A stretch of 11,657 nt of DNA from Chloroflexota bacterium. Lineage in GTDB: Bacteria; Chloroflexota; Limnocylindria; Limnocylindrales; CSP1-4. Made by a program: the position numbers and the translations under genes. The stretch lies in assembly GCA_017882025.1 (NCBI GenBank), contig JADGQG010000044.1:1-11657 (forward strand). The letters run 5' to 3'. The notes below the pieces were generated by a model. It ran no database searches and was not told the DNA's origin. It was given only the letters and a program-made list of their open reading frames with translations. Each line of letters begins with the position of its first letter. The first letter of the stretch is position 1. Shown here one piece after another: positions 1 to 7,187 of this stretch.

Positions 1-1
1 C

Positions 2-3000
2 CTTCTCGCGCTCGGCCTCGCCCTTCGGCTCATCATCGCATACGTCCTCCTGCCCGGGTCGGGGTTCAAGGTGGACGTCAACTCGTTCAACGGCTGGGCG
101 GTCGAGCTCGCGAAGAACGGGCCGTTCGGGATCTACGATCGCTCGATCTTCATCGATTACACCCCCGGCTATCTCTACGTCCTGTGGGCCCTGGGCCTGT
201 TCGCGCAGTTCCTGGGCGGGCCCGGCGCCGCACCGGGCGCCCTCCTGAAGCTGCCGCCGATCCTGGCTGACCTGGGGCTTGCGGTCGCGGTCTTCCTGCT
301 CGCCTCGGACCTGGGCGCGCGCCGGCGCCCCGCGCTCGCGGCCGCCGCGGTGGTCCTCTTCGTGCCGGTTACCTGGTTCGACAGCGCGGTCTGGTCCCAG
401 GTCGACTCGGTCGGGACCCTGGTCATGCTGCTTGCGGTGCGCGAGCTGTGGCGTGGCCGCGACGAGCGTGCCGCGCTCCTCACCACGGTGGCGGCGATCA
501 TCAAGCCCCAGTTCGGGATCCTGATCCCGCTCGCGGCGATCCTGATCCTGCGCCGCAACCTCGTCACGCGGCCGCCCGGCCACGGGCCGCGCCGCCTGCT
601 CACGACGACGCTGGTCGGGCTGGCGACCGCCCAGCTCCTGTGCCTTCCCTTCGGACTGACCATCGTGGGGCTGCTCCGCCAGATCCTCGACACCGCGGCC
701 GGCTACCCGTGGCTGACGGTGAACGCGTTCAACCCGTGGGCCCTCGTCGCGCAGGACGGGGCGGGCCTGGCGCTGAACGGGACGTGGATCCGGGACGCCA
801 CGGTGGCCGGCGCGGACGGTGGCGCGGGGTTCCTCGTGTTCGGCGTGCCGGCGATCGTGATCGGCAGCGCCTTGCTGATCGGCGTGATCGGGTTCCTCGC
901 CGCGATGATCTGGCGCCGCGACGATCGGCGGACGCTTCTCGTCGCCCTGACCGTGATGGCGATCGCCTTCTTCGTCCTGCCGACGCGTGTCCACGAGCGC
1001 TATCTCTTCCCGTTCTTCGCGCTCGGTGCGGTCCTCCTGGCGGTGAGCCCCCGCTGGGCCGCGGTGTACCTGGTGCTCGCGATCGCGAACACCGCGAATC
1101 TCTACGGCGTTCTGACCACGCCGTTCTACGCGAACCTGGGGCTGGACCCGATGCTCGCCGCGTTCGGTGGGCTCGGGGCCCAGCTGGGGGAGGCAATCCG
1201 CTCGTGGAACGGGGTGGCGAGCGGCGCCGTCCTCCACGCGGGTGGGTTGCTGGCGGGGGTCTCGTTCCTGGTTCGCCCGACGGCGGACGAGATAGACGCC
1301 ACCGCGGCGTCGGTGGCGGACGATCCCGGGGATGCGCCGGTCGCCGCGCCGGCGGTCGAGGCGCCGGCGGTCGGAGGGCTCACAGTCGCATCGGCCCTCA
1401 GCCGGGCGGCCGGGGGCGCGCGTGCCGCCGCCGGTCGCGCGAGCTTCGATCGTTCGCGCCTCCTCGATCGTGAGGGTGGCGGCCGGCTCGACCGGCTCGA
1501 CCTGTGGTTCATCGTGGTGCTCGTCATCGCGTCGCTCTTCCTGCGGACCTTCCGGCTCGGCGAGCCGGCGCTGATGCACTTCGACGAGGTCTACCATGCC
1601 CGGACGGCGGCCGAGTTCCTCCAGGACTGGCGCTACGGTCAGCCGCACGCGATCTACGAGTACACGCATCCGCATCTCGCGAAGTACGCGATTGCCGGCG
1701 GGCTCGTCGCGTTCGGGGACGACACGGTCACCGCGACGAGCCAGCTCGGTGCGCCGGTGGCCGATGTCGCGATCGAGCCGCGCTGGGACGAGCCGGCGGG
1801 AGCCGACCGAGCCCCGCTCCAGGGTGGTGACCGGCTCTACGTGGCCAGCGGAGCCGACGTCCGCGTCTTCGACCTGCTCACCCGCGAGCGCCTGGCGACG
1901 TTCGTGCTGCCGGGCGCGCAGGCCGTCGCGCTCGACGCCACTGGCCATCGCCTCTACATCGGCACGGCGTCGGGCGACGTCCTGACCCTCGACACGACCG
2001 TCAGCGCCGGCGACCTGCGGGCCGGCGATGCCGGCGCCCCGACCCCGGTCACGCTCGACCCCTTTGCGACGGCCGGCGGCGCGGTGGAGCGGCTCTGGGT
2101 GACGGGCGGCGGGTCGACGCTGATCGCGGGGACGCCCGGCGATACGCTCGTGTCACTCGATACAGGGAGCGGCACGCAGCTCGCCTCGTTCAGCCTGCCC
2201 GGCCGCGCGGAGGTCGTGGACGCCGGCACCGTGGACGCGCTCGTGGCGGATCCGGCGACCGTGGACGACCCGACCGGCGTCGCAGCCCAGCTGGCCCGGA
2301 TCCTCGGCGGGACGGCCGCCACGTACGAGAAGCAACTCCGCTCGGACGCGACGCGGGTGACCATCACGACCGACATCAAGGACCAGCGAACCCAGCTGGA
2401 CGCCGCCATTGCGGGCGGCACGCTCACCGGTCTCAGCATCACGGGCGTCCCCCGGGTGGCGGTGGCGGACACCGCAGGCGTGGCGTTCGTGGAACCCCAG
2501 AGCGGCGTGGTGACCAGCCGGGTGACGCTGGTCGGCGGCGCGACCAGCGTCACCCGCGTCGAGGGCGCCAGCGTCCCGATGCTCTACGCGGCGAGCGGCG
2601 CGGCGCTCGTCCCAATCCGCCTCCCGACCGACGGCAGCGCGCCGGCCATCGGCACCCCGGACTCCAACGTGACCAGCGTCTGGATGCCCGGCCCGATCTC
2701 GCGAGTCACCTTCGATCACGCCAGTCAAATCGTCCACGCGCTGGGTCGGACTCCGGACGGATCGGGCTGGACGATCTATGTCGTGGAGCCGAAGGGCAAC
2801 AGTGTCTTCGCCGATGCCCGACTGCCGTTCCAGCCGGCGGCCTGGGCGGTCGACGAGGCGCCGAACTACCCGTCCGGCGACCGCCAGCAGCTCCTGGTGT
2901 TCGCCGCGGACGGGGAGGCCGCATCCGTCGATATCGGCCAGCACGCGTTCGCATGGCGGCTCCCGGGCGTGATCGCGGGTGCGCTCATGGCCGGCCTCCT

Positions 3001-5062
3001 CTTCCTCCTTGCGCGGATCCTGTTCCGGCGCCGGTCCGTGGCGATCCTGGCCGGCGTCTTCGGCCTCCTGGACGGGATGTTCTTCGTCCAGCAGCGCATC
3101 GCGATGAACGACACGTACGCGGCGCTCTTCATCGTTGCGGCGGTCACGCTCTTCGCTGCGATCTGGACGGGAGCATGGCGGTGGCGGGGCGCCTTCTGGG
3201 TCGGAATGCCGGTGGTGGGCGTCCTCCTTGGGCTGGGCCTCGCGTCGAAATGGGTCGCCCTCTACGCGATCGCTGCGATCGCCCTCCTGATCCTCGTCCG
3301 GTCAGCGCTCGGGCGCGTCGTGGTCGTGCTGGGCCTCGCCGCCGCGACGGCCGTCCTTGGGTATATGGCCGTCTCGGTCCCCGCGGGCGCGACGGCCAGC
3401 GGCAACCTCGCCTTCCTCGCGATCATGATCGGGCTGACCCTGGTGGCTGCCGCCGTGACCGTGCTCCATCCGATCGCGTGGTCCGTCGAGGAGGTTCGGA
3501 TCGCGGTGGCGGGCCCCGTCGCGGTCGGGGCGTTGATCACGCTGGCGGCCATCCCGCTCCAGCTGGGCTCGACGGCCCTCGCGCTCGCGCTCGGGTGCTT
3601 CGGCCTTGCAGCGCTCGCCACGGGGGCCTTCTGGCTCGCGGCACGGCTCGGCTTCGGGCCGCTCGCGCCGCCGCCCGCGCCCGACGATCCGGCGTCGCTG
3701 CTGGAGCCGCCCGCGTCCGCCCCGGATGGTTGGCTCCGCCCCGGCTGGCGTTGGGGCATCCCGATCGGGTGGACGGGCGTGTCGCTGCTCGCGATCCCCG
3801 CCGCCGTCTACGTCGCGCTGTACCTGCCGTGGGTCGCCCTGGGCAACCGGTTGACCGCATCCTTCCCGGCCGGCAACGCGGGCCAGACGCTGCTCGACCT
3901 CACGAAGTCGATGTATGACTACCACAACAACCTTCGGGCGACCCACGCGGCCGCCTCGCCCTGGTGGGGCTGGCCGCTGGACCTGAAGCCGGTCTGGTTC
4001 TTCAATCAGGGCTTCGGCGGGTCGACTTCAGGCGCCATCTACGACGGCGGGAACCTGGCCATCTGGTGGCTCTCCATCCCGGCCGTCGCGTTCGTCGCGT
4101 GGCAGGCGTACCGGCGCCGCAGCCTCGGGCTGGCGCTCATCTCGATCGTCATCGCCTTCATGTGGATCTCGTGGGCGCGGATCGACCGCGCCACCTTCGA
4201 ATACCACTACTACACGACGCTCCCGTTCGTGATCCTGGGCCTCGCCTACTTCGTGGCGGAGCTCTGGCACGGGCCGTCGGCCCGGACATGGCGGCTGGCG
4301 CGTGGCGGCGCAGCCGCGGCCCTGCTCGCCCCGGTCGTGATGTGGTTCGGCAAGGGCCCGCTCTGCGCGATCGCCGGTGTCCAGAAGGTCAACGCCGGCT
4401 CACAGGCGTGCTCCGCAGCGGCGTCCCTGCCGCTCTCCCTGACGGCCCAGGTGGTCGGCCTCATCGTCGTCCTCGTGGTGGGCGGAGGGCTGCTGGTCTG
4501 GCAGCTCATTCGGCTGGACCGATCGATCCGGGCCGGCGCGGATCGTCTCGAGACCGGCGCCGCGGCCCGCCGGATCCTCGTGACGGGCCTGCTGGCCGGT
4601 GCCAGCCTCGTGGCCGCCGCGCTCCTGCTCCCGGCAACGTCGCTGGTCGAGACGCCGAGCATCCCGGGCGAGGTCCTGGCGCTCCTCCTCCTGCTGATCC
4701 TGGGGCCGATCGCCTGGCTTGCCTGGTCGGCCCGTTCGCCGCGCCGGTTTGCGGTGGGGGTCGTCCTCGCGGCGACCATCGTCTTCGTCGCGTTCTACCC
4801 GAACTGGTCGGGGCTGCCGCTCCCGAACGGCCTCTTCAACTGGTACCAGGGGCTGCTCCCGTCCTGGCTCTACCCGTTCCAGTTCGCTGTCAACACGGAC
4901 CCGCCGTTCAGCGTCTCCTTCGCCGGCCCATGGCCGCTCCTGCTGCTCGCTGCGGTGATCGTCTCGGCCGTGATCGTGGCCTACAGTGCCTGGGTCTGGC
5001 GCATCGCGATCGCGGAGCGGCTGGCCGACGAGGCCGAGCCGGCGGAGCCCACGGACGCCTGA
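2..5062 (+). CDS. Fused GT-C glycosyltransferase: Gpi18/PIG-M-like half plus PMT (GT39) half with beta-propeller insertion; 5' partial
   Basis: Predicted multi-spanning membrane enzyme that transfers sugar from a polyprenyl-phosphate donor on the outer face of the membrane. The frame is open to the window edge and codons 2-70 encode a hydrophobic helix followed by FKVDVNSF, so GTG at 71 is internal and the true start lies upstream. Numbering below counts that GTG as 1. Residues 1-400 resemble COG5542 (Gpi18-related) mannosyltransferases: an early Asp in VDVNSF, WSQVD, a KPQ motif and HERYLFPF. An Ala/Pro-rich linker (about 404-475) leads to a PMT half: DE motif D505/E506 in HFDEVYHA, YTHPHLAK (531-538), RIAMND with R1009, YDYHNNL (1282-1288) and WWGWP (1298-1302). 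Residues 552-957 interrupt the PMT half with a beta-propeller-like domain. A Pro-rich loop near 1195-1230 and extra helices lengthen it further. The acceptor (protein or lipid) is not evident; mannose is inferred from family. Confidence 0.9.
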   Translation, partial: LLALGLALRLIIAYVLLPGSGFKVDVNSFNGWAVELAKNGPFGIYDRSIFIDYTPGYLYVLWALGLFAQFLGGPGAAPGALLKLPPILADLGLAVAVFLLASDLGARRRPALAAAAVVLFVPVTWFDSAVWSQVDSVGTLVMLLAVRELWRGRDERAALLTTVAAIIKPQFGILIPLAAILILRRNLVTRPPGHGPRRLLTTTLVGLATAQLLCLPFGLTIVGLLRQILDTAAGYPWLTVNAFNPWALVAQDGAGLALNGTWIRDATVAGADGGAGFLVFGVPAIVIGSALLIGVIGFLAAMIWRRDDRRTLLVALTVMAIAFFVLPTRVHERYLFPFFALGAVLLAVSPRWAAVYLVLAIANTANLYGVLTTPFYANLGLDPMLAAFGGLGAQLGEAIRSWNGVASGAVLHAGGLLAGVSFLVRPTADEIDATAASVADDPGDAPVAAPAVEAPAVGGLTVASALSRAAGGARAAAGRASFDRSRLLDREGGGRLDRLDLWFIVVLVIASLFLRTFRLGEPALMHFDEVYHARTAAEFLQDWRYGQPHAIYEYTHPHLAKYAIAGGLVAFGDDTVTATSQLGAPVADVAIEPRWDEPAGADRAPLQGGDRLYVASGADVRVFDLLTRERLATFVLPGAQAVALDATGHRLYIGTASGDVLTLDTTVSAGDLRAGDAGAPTPVTLDPFATAGGAVERLWVTGGGSTLIAGTPGDTLVSLDTGSGTQLASFSLPGRAEVVDAGTVDALVADPATVDDPTGVAAQLARILGGTAATYEKQLRSDATRVTITTDIKDQRTQLDAAIAGGTLTGLSITGVPRVAVADTAGVAFVEPQSGVVTSRVTLVGGATSVTRVEGASVPMLYAASGAALVPIRLPTDGSAPAIGTPDSNVTSVWMPGPISRVTFDHASQIVHALGRTPDGSGWTIYVVEPKGNSVFADARLPFQPAAWAVDEAPNYPSGDRQQLLVFAADGEAASVDIGQHAFAWRLPGVIAGALMAGLLFLLARILFRRRSVAILAGVFGLLDGMFFVQQRIAMNDTYAALFIVAAVTLFAAIWTGAWRWRGAFWVGMPVVGVLLGLGLASKWVALYAIAAIALLILVRSALGRVVVVLGLAAATAVLGYMAVSVPAGATASGNLAFLAIMIGLTLVAAAVTVLHPIAWSVEEVRIAVAGPVAVGALITLAAIPLQLGSTALALALGCFGLAALATGAFWLAARLGFGPLAPPPAPDDPASLLEPPASAPDGWLRPGWRWGIPIGWTGVSLLAIPAAVYVALYLPWVALGNRLTASFPAGNAGQTLLDLTKSMYDYHNNLRATHAAASPWWGWPLDLKPVWFFNQGFGGSTSGAIYDGGNLAIWWLSIPAVAFVAWQAYRRRSLGLALISIVIAFMWISWARIDRATFEYHYYTTLPFVILGLAYFVAELWHGPSARTWRLARGGAAAALLAPVVMWFGKGPLCAIAGVQKVNAGSQACSAAASLPLSLTAQVVGLIVVLVVGGGLLVWQLIRLDRSIRAGADRLETGAAARRILVTGLLAGASLVAAALLLPATSLVETPSIPGEVLALLLLLILGPIAWLAWSARSPRRFAVGVVLAATIVFVAFYPNWSGLPLPNGLFNWYQGLLPSWLYPFQFAVNTDPPFSVSFAGPWPLLLLAAVIVSAVIVAYSAWVWRIAIAERLADEAEPAEPTDA
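1346..1373 (+). repeat. Short 15-nt-period tandem repeat in the interdomain linker
   Basis: The 13-mer GCGCCGGCGGTCG occurs at 1346-1358 and again at 1361-1373, encoding two APAV(E/G) units in the disordered linker that joins the two glycosyltransferase halves. Confidence 0.7.
1724..2941 (+). other. Beta-propeller-like domain inserted in the first outer loop of the PMT half
   Basis: In ordinary GT39 proteins the segment HPPLGK...FGD runs directly into WRLPG and the second membrane helix. Here FGDD (548-551) and FAWRLPG (960-966) are separated by about 405 residues without membrane helices. The insert has YVTN/WD40-like strand patterns such as RLYVASGADVRVFDL (588-602) and RLYIGTASGDVLTLD, each followed by a turn and another strand. 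A predicted helical stretch (about 720-787, charged and Ala-rich) sits between blades. By PMT topology the domain lies outside the cytoplasmic membrane, next to the DE catalytic motif, so it could bind or select the acceptor. The fold is judged by eye from strand periodicity, so blade number is unknown. Confidence 0.7.
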
Positions 5063-5086
5063 CCGGAGCGTCCGCCATCGGCGGTC
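5061..5086. terminator. Possible overlapping GC-rich inverted repeats just after the GT-C gene stop
   Basis: CCGCC (5072-5076) and GGCGG (5080-5084) form a 5-bp stem with a 3-nt loop. Overlapping it, GACCG (5061-5065) pairs with CGGTC (5082-5086). There is no T-tract after either, so any termination role is inferred only from the position between convergent genes. Confidence 0.25.
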
Positions 5087-5095
5087 GCGACCCGC

Positions 5096-5128
5096 GCGGA
5101 CCGCCACCCGGCACGAGTGACGGTCCGC
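5096..5128. terminator. Possible bidirectional terminator hairpin in the convergent gap
   Basis: GCGGACCG (5096-5103) and CGGTCCGC (5121-5128) are perfect inverted repeats of 8 bp around a 17-nt loop. They lie in the 74-nt gap between the convergent GT-C and GT4 genes, which is where a shared terminator is expected. The long loop and the lack of a T-tract make this weak; Rho-dependent termination is equally possible. Confidence 0.35.
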
Positions 5129-5136
5129 CGAGGCCT

Positions 5137-6318
5137 TCAGGCGATGGGGCTGCCCCGCGGGTCCGGCGGGACCTCGGCGTGGAAGTCGCGGGGCAACGCA
5201 CCCTGCGCCGCCAGGCGCCGGATCACGAACCCGTAGTAGGCCTCCACCCGGGCGGCGACCCGCTCCCAACCGAACTCGACCACCCGCTCCAGCCCGCTCT
5301 GGCCCATCCGCTCGCGCAGGTCCGGGTCAGCCAGGAGTCGCATGAGCGCCTCGGCGAGCGGCCTCGACTCGCCGGGCGGCACCAGGAGCGCCTGCTCGCC
5401 CCGCTTCACGACGCCCTTGTAGCCGTGGATGTCGCTGCAGACGATGGCCGTCCCGGCCGCCATCGCCTCCAGGAGCACGATCCCGAACGATTCGCGGCCG
5501 GTGGCCGGCGACGCGTAGACATCGGCGGTCTTGAAGAGCTGGACCTTGTCGCCGTCCGAGACGCGGCCCAGGAACTCGATGTCGGGCAGTCTGCGCGTCA
5601 TCACGTAGCGGCGTGCGTCGCGCTCCTGTGGCCCGGAGCCGACGACGAGGAGCCGGCAGTCGCAGCCGCCCTTGCGCAGGATCCGGTACGCCTTGAGAAG
5701 TGGAAGCAGCCCCTTGCGGGGCTCCAGCCGGCCGACGAACAGGATGTTCGGGCGGCCATCCTGCCAGCGAGCCATCGGGACCGCCTGGGCGAAGCGGCGA
5801 AGGTCCACTCCGTTCGGGATCACCTTGTAGTCGCCGGGCAGGTAGCGGTCGGCGAAGTGCCGGGCGGCGGCGCTGACCGCGATCCGGCCGTGGAGGTTCC
5901 GGGCGACCGGCCCCAGCATCTTCCCGCCCAGCTGGTAGCCGGGCGCATAGCCCGCATAGGCGTGGAACGTGGCGATGTTCACGCTGCGGGACTCGCGCAG
6001 CGTGAAGAGCGCGAGGAGGGGCACGAAGGGCTCGTGGAAGTGCAGGAGGTCGAACTGCTCGCGGTCCAGCACGGCCTGGATCTGGCTCCGATAGCGGGGC
6101 GACACGGTCAGCGTTCCCATCGACCCGTTCGACGGCACGGAGAAACCCTTCCCGATCCGGATGACATCGCCCTCGGAGCTGCGCTGGAGGCCGTGGCTGG
6201 CGGTCAGGATCCGGACGTCGTGGCCACGTGCCCGGAGCGCCTCGTAGAGGTGCCCGACGTGGTCGTTGACGCCGCCGGGGAGCGGGTAGACGTACGGCGT
6301 GACGAGCCCGATCTTCAT
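5137..6318 (-). CDS. pimA: GT4-family glycosyltransferase, PimA-like (phosphatidylinositol mannosyltransferase type)
   Basis: Predicted cytoplasmic, membrane-associated GT-B enzyme that would move mannose from GDP-mannose to the inositol ring of PI, the first step of PI-mannoside synthesis. The 393 residues show the GT4 order: N-terminal MKIGLV with the Gly-rich PGGV loop (14-17), HFHEP (93-97) matching the HEP segment that holds the catalytic His in mycobacterial PimA, VIPNGVDLRRF (167-176), VGRLEPRKG (195-203) and the donor-binding EX7E motif E276...E284 in ESFGIVLLE. Length is close to mycobacterial PimA. The ATG at 6318 overlaps the upstream PHP gene stop by 4 nt (ATGA) and has GAGGA (6325-6329) 6 nt upstream. 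It is the last gene of the operon, as pimA follows patA in mycobacteria. Sugar and acceptor are inferred from context; another lipid glycosyltransferase activity is possible. Confidence 0.88.
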   Translation of the reverse strand: MKIGLVTPYVYPLPGGVNDHVGHLYEALRARGHDVRILTASHGLQRSSEGDVIRIGKGFSVPSNGSMGTLTVSPRYRSQIQAVLDREQFDLLHFHEPFVPLLALFTLRESRSVNIATFHAYAGYAPGYQLGGKMLGPVARNLHGRIAVSAAARHFADRYLPGDYKVIPNGVDLRRFAQAVPMARWQDGRPNILFVGRLEPRKGLLPLLKAYRILRKGGCDCRLLVVGSGPQERDARRYVMTRRLPDIEFLGRVSDGDKVQLFKTADVYASPATGRESFGIVLLEAMAAGTAIVCSDIHGYKGVVKRGEQALLVPPGESRPLAEALMRLLADPDLRERMGQSGLERVVEFGWERVAARVEAYYGFVIRRLAAQGALPRDFHAEVPPDPRGSPIA

Positions 6319-7187
6319 GACGCGTCCTCGCGCGGTCGCACGACGCCACTCGCGTCGTCCGGCCGGGGCGGCCGGAAGCGGCCACCCGGGTAGCCCAGGT
6401 CACGGCCGGTGCCGTTGCGCCGCACGCGCCCGCCGACCTCAGCGCCCATGTCGCGGGCGTACTTGCGGAGCTGCCTCCCGAAGGTCGGGAGCTGGGACGT
6501 GGTCCGGTGGAAGGAGCCCTCCCAGCCTGTCGTGCCCGCGAGAATCGCGCAACGCGCGTCCTCGGCCGTCCGCCCGGGGAACGTGGTGAAGCCAGTGCCG
6601 ATGGCTGCCGCGTCGTGGGCGTCGCTGTTGCCGACCGTGGCCACGCCGTGCGCCGCGGCAAACGCCCCGACCCGCTCGTGGACGAGGCGCCCGAACGTCG
6701 TGGGGTTGAACGCTTCCAGGGCGTCGGGCCGGACGCGGGGATCGCCCGAGTCCAGGAGTCGCCGCAGCGTCCAACCCTGTGCACAGAGCGGGTAAGGGAA
6801 GAGCGGGTGGGCCGGGATCGCGATGCCGCCCTGCTCGTGGACCTCGCCGATCGTCGTCCGCATCGAGCGCAACGGCCGGACTCGCTCCTCCAGGAAGAGC
6901 GCGAGGAGGTGCCCTTCACGCGTGGTGATCTCCTCGCCCACGACGATCTCCACCCGCAGCCCGCGCTCCCGGGCGAGAGTCCGCGCCGCGATCGCGGCAT
7001 CGATCCGCTCGTGGTCGGCGATCCCGAGGACGTCGAGGTCCGTCATCGCCGTCACGTAGGCGAGGATTGCCTCGACGCCATCGGTCCCGTCCGAGGCGAG
7101 CGTGTGGATGTGCAGGTCCGCCCGGCCATGCGGCTGCGCGCGGTCCGGCCCCCCGGGTGATCGACGGGTGGTGCCGACGGCGCTCAT
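6315..7187 (-). CDS. PHP-domain metal-dependent phosphoesterase
   Basis: Predicted cytoplasmic PHP-superfamily phosphatase of 290 residues. The trinuclear metal-site residues are all visible: DLHIHT (H26, H28), SDG (D33), ADHE (H59), GEE (E85/E86) with EGH (H93), PAHP (H127) and NSDAH (D189, H191). This is the layout of the small YciV/TrpH-like PHP phosphoesterases, not of DNA polymerase exonuclease domains. About 70 basic, probably flexible residues follow the domain. I chose ATG 7187 over ATG 7241: it overlaps the preceding stop by 4 nt (ATGA), has GGAG (7196-7199) 8 nt upstream, and the extra 18 residues of the longer form overlap the neighbour by 58 nt. Its place between the acyltransferase and pimA-like genes suggests a phosphate substrate in the PI pathway, such as PI-phosphate; that is inference. 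A nucleotide or oligonucleotide phosphatase is the alternative. Confidence 0.88.
   Translation of the reverse strand: MSAVGTTRRSPGGPDRAQPHGRADLHIHTLASDGTDGVEAILAYVTAMTDLDVLGIADHERIDAAIAARTLARERGLRVEIVVGEEITTREGHLLALFLEERVRPLRSMRTTIGEVHEQGGIAIPAHPLFPYPLCAQGWTLRRLLDSGDPRVRPDALEAFNPTTFGRLVHERVGAFAAAHGVATVGNSDAHDAAAIGTGFTTFPGRTAEDARCAILAGTTGWEGSFHRTTSQLPTFGRQLRKYARDMGAEVGGRVRRNGTGRDLGYPGGRFRPPRPDDASGVVRPREDAS

Noticed and set aside
71..73. GTG at 71 as the start of the GT-C fusion
   Set aside because: The in-frame codons 2-70 encode a hydrophobic helix followed by the conserved Asp motif, so the protein begins before the window.
3964..6393. Open frame of 809 codons on the + strand
   Set aside because: It overlaps the end of the PMT half in another frame, crosses the convergent gap and runs antisense to the GT4 gene. 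Its translation is Arg/Pro/Gly-rich with no family motif; it is a by-product of high GC.
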